Below, in pieces: positions 5,195-10,612 of a DNA stretch of 10,612 bases. The stretch lies in the NCBI GenBank assembly GCA_938038145.1, contig CALHQU010000022.1, positions 1 through 10,612 on the forward strand, in the 5' to 3' direction. Under the pieces are notes generated by a model that was not told the origin of the DNA, ran no database searches, and saw only the letters and a program-made list of their open reading frames with translations. Position 1 is the first letter of the stretch; the number at the start of each line of letters is the position of its first letter. Origin of the DNA: an uncultured Candidatus Saccharibacteria bacterium (GTDB lineage: Bacteria > Patescibacteriota > Saccharimonadia > Saccharimonadales > Saccharimonadaceae). The position numbers were made by a program, and so were the translations under genes.

Positions 5195-7321
5195 ATGTAT
5201 AAATCAATTAAAAAACGCGATGGTCGAACTGCTAAATTTGATCGGAAAAAAATTGAAAAAGCAATTGAAAAGGCAGGACTGGAAACTGGTGAATTTGACG
5301 CCGCTCAAGCAGTTGAATTGACCGACAAGGTTTTGGGTGTTTTGGAAACTCGTAACCAAAAGCGTCTACCAAGCGTTGAAGATATTCAGGATATTGTTGA
5401 GGATGCGTTGATTGACTCTAAGTTTAAGAAGACTGCAAAGGCGTACATTATTTACCGCGATCAGCATAAAAAATTGCGCGAAATTACCTCTAACGCACAC
5501 GTTGATTTGATTGATAAATATCTGGAAAATTTGGACTGGAAAGTTAATGAAAACTCTAATATGGGCTACAGTCTTCAGGGTTTGAATAACTATGTTTCAG
5601 CAGAAATTACGAAGACTTACTGGCTGGATAAGATTTATACATCGAAGATTGGGCAAGCTCACAAAGAAGGCGACTTGCATATTCACGACCTTAACTTGTT
5701 AAGCGTTTATTGTGTTGGTTGGGATTTGACTGACTTATTACAAGAAGGATTTACTGGCGTGGCTGGTAAGGTTGCCTCTAAGCCAGCTAAGCATTTCCGA
5801 TCAGCGCTTGGTCAAGTCGTAAACTTCTTTTATACGTTGCAGGGCGAAGCGGCTGGTGCGCAGGCTTTCTCTGATTTTGACACATTATTAGCACCGTTTA
5901 TTCGTGCCGACAAATTGAGCTATAAAGAAGTAAAACAGGCTATTCAAGAATTCGTCTTTAATGTTAATGTGCCGACTCGTGTTGGTTTCCAGACACCGTT
6001 TACCAACATTACACTTGACCTTGAATGTCCAAAACACATGGCAGATAATCCAGTGATTATTGGTGGCGAAATGCAGGACACGACTTATGGCGAATATCAA
6101 GAAGAAATGAATATGCTAAACAAGGCGCTGCTGGAGGTTCTTTCTGAGGGCGACGCTAATGGTCGAGTCTTTACGTTCCCAATCCCAACGGTTAATATCA
6201 CTAAGGATTTCAATTGGGATAATCCAGTGATTGAAAGTTTGTGGGAAGCTAGCGCTAAATACGGCATTCCATACTTCTCAAACTTCATTAATTCCGACAT
6301 GGATCCAGAAGATGCGCGCTCGATGTGCTGTCGATTGCGTATTGATAATCGTCAATTGGAATATCGTGGCGGCGGCTTGTTCGGCTCAAATCCAATGACT
6401 GGCTCGGTTGGCGTAGTGACAATAAACTTGCCACGACTGGCTCTAAAGTCTAAGAACGAAAAAGAATTCTTTAAGGGGTTGGCTGAACTTATGGATATGG
6501 CAAAGGACAGTTTGGAGACCAAGCGTAAAGTTTTGGAGCGATTGACCGACGCTAATTTGTATCCGTACACCAAGTTTTATTTGCGAAACATTAAACAGCG
6601 TTTCAATCAATATTGGAAGAACCATTTTTCAACCATTGGTTTGATCGGTACGAACGAGGCGGCGCTTAATTTACTAGGCGTTGATATTGGCACGGAAAAA
6701 GGTAAGGCTTTTGCTGAGAAGACGCTTGATTTTATGCGCGATCGTTTGGTGGAATATCAGAAGGAAACTGGCAATAATTACAACCTCGAGGCAACGCCAG
6801 CTGAAGGCACGACGTATCGATTGGCACAACTTGATAAAGCTAGCTTCCCAGATCGAGCGCATTTTGCCAACGGAATTGGCGCGGAAGTTAAATGTCCGTT
6901 TTATACCAACTCTAGCCATTTGCCGGTTAACTACACGGACGATTTGTTTGAATTGATGGATCTTCAGGACAATTTGCAAACCAAGTACACGGGCGGCACG
7001 GTGATTCACTTCTTCTTAGGTGAGCGCATGGACGATCCGCAAACTTTGAAAAAATTAGTAAAAACGATTTGCGAAAATTACAAATTGCCATACTTCACGT
7101 TCAGTCCAAGCTTCTCAATTTGTAAGAATCACGGTTATATTGTTGGTGAGCATCCAGAATGTCCAAAGTGTGGTGAAGCGACTGAAGTTTACTCACGCGT
7201 GGTTGGTTTCTTGCGTCCAGTTTCTCAATGGAATAAGGGTAAGCAAGCGGAATTTGAAATGAGGGAGCATTATGACGATGCCGCCGAACACCAGCGACTT
7301 AGCGCCGTCGCGGCAGCTTAA
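5195..7321 (+). CDS. nrdD: Anaerobic (class III) ribonucleoside-triphosphate reductase
   Basis: A 708-residue enzyme that reduces ribonucleoside triphosphates to deoxyribonucleotides without oxygen, using a glycyl radical. Residues ~1-92 are an ATP-cone (KKRDGRTAKFDRKKIEKAI), the allosteric domain for overall activity control. The barrel follows with the NrdD landmarks HIHDLNLLSVYCVGWDL (C173) and SMCCRLR (C378/C379), the finger-loop region that carries the thiyl-radical cysteine. The C-terminal zinc site uses C643, C656 and C659 (CKNHGY...HPECPKCG), with H646 nearby. The glycyl-radical motif is RVVGFLRPVSQWNKGK, with radical-bearing G671. All expected motifs are intact. The start at 5195 is chosen for the AAGGAGG 4 nt upstream and the canonical MYKSIKKRDG start. 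It is first in an operon with its activase nrdG, which overlaps its 3' end by 50 nt. Two NrdR boxes at its promoter imply repression when dNTP or ATP/dATP signalling is sufficient. Confidence 0.97.
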   Translation: MYKSIKKRDGRTAKFDRKKIEKAIEKAGLETGEFDAAQAVELTDKVLGVLETRNQKRLPSVEDIQDIVEDALIDSKFKKTAKAYIIYRDQHKKLREITSNAHVDLIDKYLENLDWKVNENSNMGYSLQGLNNYVSAEITKTYWLDKIYTSKIGQAHKEGDLHIHDLNLLSVYCVGWDLTDLLQEGFTGVAGKVASKPAKHFRSALGQVVNFFYTLQGEAAGAQAFSDFDTLLAPFIRADKLSYKEVKQAIQEFVFNVNVPTRVGFQTPFTNITLDLECPKHMADNPVIIGGEMQDTTYGEYQEEMNMLNKALLEVLSEGDANGRVFTFPIPTVNITKDFNWDNPVIESLWEASAKYGIPYFSNFINSDMDPEDARSMCCRLRIDNRQLEYRGGGLFGSNPMTGSVGVVTINLPRLALKSKNEKEFFKGLAELMDMAKDSLETKRKVLERLTDANLYPYTKFYLRNIKQRFNQYWKNHFSTIGLIGTNEAALNLLGVDIGTEKGKAFAEKTLDFMRDRLVEYQKETGNNYNLEATPAEGTTYRLAQLDKASFPDRAHFANGIGAEVKCPFYTNSSHLPVNYTDDLFELMDLQDNLQTKYTGGTVIHFFLGERMDDPQTLKKLVKTICENYKLPYFTFSPSFSICKNHGYIVGEHPECPKCGEATEVYSRVVGFLRPVSQWNKGKQAEFEMREHYDDAAEHQRLSAVAAA

Positions 7322-8012
7322 AGTGTCAATTGGTGGAATTCAGAAACTGTCGCTCGTGGATTATCCAGGGCACGTGGCGGCAGCTCTGTTTCTCTCTGGT
7401 TGCAATATGCGCTGTGGTTATTGTCATAATCCTGAATTGGTATTACCTGAACGGTTAGCGCCGAGCCTTCCAGTTGATGAAGTGATGATATTTCTAAAGT
7501 CGCGAGTTGGTCGACTGGATGGCGTGGTGATTTCTGGCGGTGAGCCAACGGTAAATGAAGATTTGCCGGAATTATGTCGGATGATTAAGAAACTTGGTTT
7601 TGATATTAAATTGGATACCAACGGCACGCATCCAGATATAGTTCGCGGAATGGTTGAAGAAGGGCTGATTGACTTTATTGCGATGGATGTAAAAGGTCCG
7701 CTGGAAAAATATGTTGAGATTGCGGCGCGACCGATTGATTTGGAGGCGATTAAGGAGAATGTTCGGTTGATGATTGATTCGGGAATTGATCACGAATTCC
7801 GTACGACGATTGTCCGCGAGCAATTAGAAGTTAGCGATTTTGAGAAGATTGGCGAGCTAGTTAAGGGCGCGAAGAGATTTGCCTTGCAACATTTTCGCAC
7901 TGGCACGACAATTAGTCCGAAGTTTGCGAATTACCACACTTTTACTGACGAAGAATTTAGAGAAGCTCAGAAAATAATGGAAAGGTATGTTGGAGAATGC
8001 GTGATTCATTAG
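7272..8012 (+). CDS. nrdG: Anaerobic ribonucleotide reductase-activating protein (radical SAM)
   Basis: A 246-residue radical-SAM enzyme that makes the glycyl radical on NrdD, using SAM and a [4Fe-4S] cluster. The cluster motif is CNMRCGYC (C44, C48, C51; the CX3CX2C signature), preceded by the typical GGIQKLSLVDYPG start of the family. The SAM-binding element SGGEP is at 88-92. The strand LDTNG and the C-terminal LQHFRTG region also fit the anaerobic NrdG/pyruvate-formate-lyase activase type. ATG 7272 has GAGGGAG at 7261-7267, 4 nt upstream, and overlaps nrdD by 50 nt in another frame. A GTG at 7323 just after the nrdD stop would give a shorter start nearer the conserved domain but lacks a ribosome site. 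It needs an external reductant for its cluster; the next gene is a plausible source. Its own end overlaps that gene by 16 nt. Confidence 0.95.
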   Translation: MTMPPNTSDLAPSRQLKVSIGGIQKLSLVDYPGHVAAALFLSGCNMRCGYCHNPELVLPERLAPSLPVDEVMIFLKSRVGRLDGVVISGGEPTVNEDLPELCRMIKKLGFDIKLDTNGTHPDIVRGMVEEGLIDFIAMDVKGPLEKYVEIAARPIDLEAIKENVRLMIDSGIDHEFRTTIVREQLEVSDFEKIGELVKGAKRFALQHFRTGTTISPKFANYHTFTDEEFREAQKIMERYVGECVIH

Positions 8013-8659
8013 AGGTTGAAATTTTGCGCGTTCGTCAGGAAAATCCTGAGGTAAAGACGTTATATTTTGCGCGACCGTTCGACTTTACCGCCGGACAATA
8101 TATTACGGTTTTTATTGATGGTAGTAGCGTGCGTGAAGGGAAGGCTTATAGTATTTCTTCTACTCCTGATGATGAGCTAATGTCGATTACCGTGAAGAAT
8201 GTTGGCGGTGAATTTTCTAGCTATTTATGTTCACGGAATGTTGGCGATAAATTACAAATTAGCCACGCTTATGGCGATTTTAATCCGCAAACAGAAAGTC
8301 CTTTGGTCGGAATTGCTGCAGGTTGCGGACTTAGTCCAATTTGGAGCGTTATGGCAAGTTCTAGCCAGCCGACGTTTTTATATTTTAGCCAAAAATCGCC
8401 AGAATATATGGTTTTTGAAAATGAGCTAGCGGCGTCAAATATTAAAGTGAAGAAGTTCAGTACTCGCCAGCAGATCGAGGAAAAAGATGGTTGGTTTAAC
8501 GGTCGATTTGATGTAGAAAAAATTGTTCATGAAACGCCAGAAGATGCGCATTTTTTGGTCTGTGGCAGTTTGCCGTTCGTTAGAGATGTTTGGCAAAAAT
8601 TATCCGCTGCCGGCGTAAGTGAATTGAAAATTTCAACGGAGACGTTTTTTGAGCAATGA
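7997..8659 (+). CDS. FNR-type flavin oxidoreductase, probable electron donor for NrdG
   Basis: A 220-residue protein with the two domains of the ferredoxin-NADP reductase family. The FAD-binding barrel (~1-98) carries TAGQYITVFI and the flavin motif KAYSISS (residues 49-55), a variant of RxYS with Lys for Arg, then GGEFSSYL. The NAD(P)-binding domain (~102-220) has GIAAGCGLSPIW (105-116), the late VCGSLPFVRDV (188-198) and the C-terminal ISTETFF, matching the family's ExF end. There is no fused [2Fe-2S] ferredoxin or FMN domain, so it needs a separate carrier or acts directly. It overlaps nrdG by 16 nt, and its stop shares ATGA with the next gene. In E. coli, NrdG is reduced by flavodoxin and its reductase; here a dedicated operon-borne reductase is inferred. 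The GGAG at 7992-7995 is unusually close to the ATG, so the precise start is slightly uncertain. Confidence 0.88.
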   Translation: MRDSLEVEILRVRQENPEVKTLYFARPFDFTAGQYITVFIDGSSVREGKAYSISSTPDDELMSITVKNVGGEFSSYLCSRNVGDKLQISHAYGDFNPQTESPLVGIAAGCGLSPIWSVMASSSQPTFLYFSQKSPEYMVFENELAASNIKVKKFSTRQQIEEKDGWFNGRFDVEKIVHETPEDAHFLVCGSLPFVRDVWQKLSAAGVSELKISTETFFEQ

Positions 8660-9303
8660 ACGAAGGTTTGGCAGATGGAGCGGGCGATTTTAATGTTTTC
8701 TCGGCGTTGAATGGCGATGTTAATTTTCAGGATCTATCTTCAGAAATTGATGATGATGCGACTGAATTAAATTTGGTAGAAGCGGTTGCTAGCGGTGATA
8801 AAATTGATACGTCATTTGCCGAAGAAAATGAAGCGGAAACAACAGAAGAATATTTGAGTGACGAAAGGCGATCGGAAATTTGCCAAAACGTAGCCAGTGC
8901 AGCGTGCGCCAGTTGCGCTGCGGCGGGAACTTGCCCAATACTAAGAATGCGAAATTTTGCGGAAGAGAATTTGCGTCCGGCGACAGAAGAGCCAGAGAGT
9001 TATTTGTCTGCCTTAATGGATGATGGTTGTGATTTTGTTGTTGCTGGATATGTCAGTGCTGATAATGAAGAGAAGGCATCCGAGTCAATTGAAAAAGATA
9101 GTCCATCAGAAAATGAAAAACCTGAATCCGTAACAGAAAAACCTGCGGTTAAGTCGGAAGCGAGCGATGATGATGCGTCGATGCGCGTGTCGGCGGAAAG
9201 TAATGAGGCGAACGAACCGACGGACGATGAATGTTTGGACGATAAAAGTGGAAGATATTCCGAGCGTGAAAATAGTCAAAGAAAATATCCCGCCGAAAAT
9301 TAA
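8656..9303 (+). CDS. Acidic low-complexity protein with CX7CX2CX5C cluster; probable N-terminal part of a frameshifted gene
   Basis: I do not recognise this family. The 215-residue reading frame begins in a 4-nt ATGA overlap with the FNR-like gene, so it is coupled to the nrd operon. Residues 1-70 are acidic. Residues 76-93 hold four cysteines, C76, C84, C87 and C93 (ICQNVASAACASCAAAGTC), a possible Fe-S or Zn site; one more cysteine is C125 in ALMDDGCDFVVAGYV. From ~135 on it is Glu/Asp/Ser/Lys-rich and probably disordered. The last ~20 residues lose this character (GRYSERENSQRKYPAEN), while the +1 frame becomes acidic from about 9248. This points to a one-base shift near the A4 run at 9244-9247. 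A role as electron carrier between the flavoprotein and NrdG is a guess based only on position and the cysteines. Confidence 0.65.
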   Translation: MNEGLADGAGDFNVFSALNGDVNFQDLSSEIDDDATELNLVEAVASGDKIDTSFAEENEAETTEEYLSDERRSEICQNVASAACASCAAAGTCPILRMRNFAEENLRPATEEPESYLSALMDDGCDFVVAGYVSADNEEKASESIEKDSPSENEKPESVTEKPAVKSEASDDDASMRVSAESNEANEPTDDECLDDKSGRYSERENSQRKYPAEN

Positions 9304-10402
9304 CGAAGAGTCGGACGAGACTGAGGCGATTAATCAAATTAACTTGGTGGATTCGGAAGACATCGATGAAAAAGTAGATGTGTCTTCTGAGAATCAAGCT
9401 CCGGCTATTGATAAAGAGGATGAATTGCCGAGAGAATTACCTATAAAGAAAGATAGCCATGTAGGAGATGAAAATAATATAAACTCTGCACCGATTTTGG
9501 AAGATTCTACTCCAATGGAAGGTTTGGCTGAGAAAGTTATTTCTAATGAGACAAACTCCTCGCCCGTGCGTGATCTTATTCAAGTCAATAATGCAATTGA
9601 TGTGGCGATGGATGACAATAATAATGCGCCAGCTGAGACAGAGTTTAACGATGAGGCTGTGCGTAAAAGAATTAAATCTGTTGAATTGACAGAAAATAAG
9701 AAGGATTTGCCAACTTTAACGCAACGTGATTTTGAAGAGCGTAAAGTATATTTCGAAGATTCAAAGAATGTTGCTGCGGCTGAGATTTCTGATGATAGTG
9801 CGGTTGTGAACAAAACGGATAACGTGGTGGATGATTTGGGTGATCGTGTAGAGTTGGATGAAGAAGGTGTGTGTGAATTGGAAGAATTGCCGACTAATAA
9901 GTCTGAAATAATAGGACAGTTTATTCCCGATTTGAAATTAGCCGATGATGAAATTAGTCAGAATAATATTGTCGATGAGGCTGCAAAAAAAGTTGCGAAA
10001 AAAACTGAATTGACTGAAGAATGTAGAGGATTGGTTACTACGGATGATTGTGATGAGTCAAAATGCTCTGTAAAAATTGAAGAATCGAGCGATTATTGTG
10101 ATGACACCGATAATGTTTTGAACAGGGAATTAAATATTCCAGTTTTTCAGGAAATTCCTACTCTACCAGATAATTCATCGGAGGAAAAAGCTAGTTATAA
10201 TTGTGACGAAGACGTCGTCAATAATACAAATATATCTGGCGTTTATTCGGGGGTTTGGGCTGATGATAGTCCGTTGAATCCAGAAGATGATACGACTTCG
10301 AACGTTAGTTATAATTCTAGTGTGCTTTATCAGCTAATAGCATTAGTTGGCTCGTTGGCGGTTAGGATTGTTCTCAAAAAACAAGAAGTATTGTGTAAAT
10401 AG
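9227..10402 (+). CDS. Acidic disordered protein with hydrophobic C-terminal tail; probable downstream part of the frameshifted gene
   Basis: This frame is +1 relative to the preceding one. Upstream in-frame codons from 9167 are an Arg-rich shadow of the first half; ATG 9227 is the earliest plausible independent start, but it has no Shine-Dalgarno and no TATAAT at the leaderless distance. From ~9248 the translation is acidic, like the upstream half (e.g. VEDIPSVKIVKENIPPK, then many D/E/N). It has scattered cysteines (CDESKC, DYCDD, NCDED) and ends in a moderately hydrophobic segment, LYQLIALVGSLAVRIVLKK, about 7 residues before the C-terminus. That could be a tail anchor or a hydrophobic helix. 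Dropping one A from 9244-9247 joins both halves as DDK-VEDIP into a ~581-residue protein. I do not recognise a domain. Alternatives are a separate short gene, programmed +1 frameshifting, or a true pseudogene. Confidence 0.55.
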   Translation: MNVWTIKVEDIPSVKIVKENIPPKINEESDETEAINQINLVDSEDIDEKVDVSSENQAPAIDKEDELPRELPIKKDSHVGDENNINSAPILEDSTPMEGLAEKVISNETNSSPVRDLIQVNNAIDVAMDDNNNAPAETEFNDEAVRKRIKSVELTENKKDLPTLTQRDFEERKVYFEDSKNVAAAEISDDSAVVNKTDNVVDDLGDRVELDEEGVCELEELPTNKSEIIGQFIPDLKLADDEISQNNIVDEAAKKVAKKTELTEECRGLVTTDDCDESKCSVKIEESSDYCDDTDNVLNRELNIPVFQEIPTLPDNSSEEKASYNCDEDVVNNTNISGVYSGVWADDSPLNPEDDTTSNVSYNSSVLYQLIALVGSLAVRIVLKKQEVLCK

Positions 10403-10405
10403 ATA

Positions 10406-10411
10406 TATAAT
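10406..10411 (+). promoter_or_regulatory. -10 box of a leaderless promoter for the gene at 10418
   Basis: TATAAT ends 6 nt before the ATG at 10418, only 4 nt after the preceding stop codon. No Shine-Dalgarno or -35 is visible. The spacing is identical to the promoters at 1787 and 3477. Confidence 0.65.
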
Positions 10412-10417
10412 AAGCGT

Positions 10418-10612
10418 ATGAATGATAAAGAAAATACTATTAATGTCGCGCGTGCCATTATTCGCATTGGTGACGCCGCTGAAAAAGCCAAAGATTATGG
10501 TTTGTTGAAATCGCTAGAGGAAATGGTTGGTCAATTAGCTCGACATAACGTTAAAGACGCTGAGGTTGATATGCGGCTGCTGTTGGAATATGTTAAGTCA
10601 TTGAACGATTGT
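10418..10612 (+). CDS. Hypothetical helical protein (5' part only, cut by window)
   Basis: The frame is open for 65 codons to the window edge. The visible sequence is charged and probably all alpha-helical (ARAIIRIGDAAEKAKDYG, then KSLEEMVGQLARHNVKDAEV), with no motif I can place, signal peptide or membrane segment. The start is supported by a TATAAT exactly 6 nt upstream, which implies a leaderless mRNA and transcription independent of the nrd operon. Function is unknown. Confidence 0.65.
   Translation, partial: MNDKENTINVARAIIRIGDAAEKAKDYGLLKSLEEMVGQLARHNVKDAEVDMRLLLEYVKSLNDC

Noticed and set aside
5139..5321. Possible 60-codon leader ORF overlapping the nrdD start in another frame
   Set aside because: It lacks its own ribosome-binding site, most of it is a shadow of nrdD, and no regulatory codon run is present.
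6674..7009. Minus-strand open frame of 111 codons within nrdD
   Set aside because: It lies wholly opposite a highly conserved enzyme, with no start signals; a reverse-frame shadow.
9167..9226. Possible upstream start (ATG ATG ATG) for the second acidic frame
   Set aside because: Its Arg/Cys-rich translation is the +1 shadow of a GATGATGATG-type acidic stretch in the first frame. There is no ribosome-binding site, and the composition differs from the rest of the frame.

Overview
The window is a compact, moderately AT-rich bacterial segment using the standard code (TGA works as a stop). Genes overlap by 1 to 50 nt or sit very close together. Three genes start exactly 6 nt after a TATAAT box with no Shine-Dalgarno, which is a leaderless arrangement, while others have clear AGGAGG-type sites. 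Small genes, a stripped-down sensor kinase and a strictly anaerobic ribonucleotide reductase fit a small-genome, fermentative, host-associated lineage. A Candidate Phyla Radiation member such as Saccharibacteria (TM7) is my best guess. It is an inference from style, not from a marker gene.

Left part (1-1760): a minus-strand gene, cut by the window edge, encodes a secreted GH16 beta-glucanase joined to an internalin-like leucine-rich-repeat domain. It is divergent from a small winged-helix regulator. The gap between them holds an extended -10 promoter for the GH16 gene, a perfect 8+8 bp inverted repeat and a smaller 5+5 bp one. This looks like a self-contained regulator/target pair.

Middle (1787-5035): a leaderless OmpR-type response regulator and a 4-nt-overlapping histidine kinase form a two-component system. 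A leaderless APH-fold phosphotransferase and a 1-nt-overlapping P-loop kinase follow; their substrates are unknown.

Right (5036-10402): a TTGACA/TATATT promoter carries two 16-bp NrdR-like boxes 32 bp apart, one in the -35/-10 spacer and one just after the predicted start site. It drives an apparent operon: nrdD (anaerobic class III ribonucleotide reductase), nrdG (its radical-SAM activase), an FNR-type flavin reductase without a ferredoxin domain, and an unrecognised acidic protein with a CX7CX2CX5C cluster. A reasonable model is that NAD(P)H electrons pass through the flavoprotein, possibly via the Cys-cluster protein, to NrdG, which makes the glycyl radical on NrdD. The acidic gene appears broken or recoded by a one-base shift near 9244-9247. 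Joined across it, the reading would be about 581 residues with a hydrophobic C-terminal tail.

The right edge (10418-10612) holds the start of another leaderless gene of unknown function. I found no tRNA, rRNA, CRISPR array, insertion sequence or convincing terminator.
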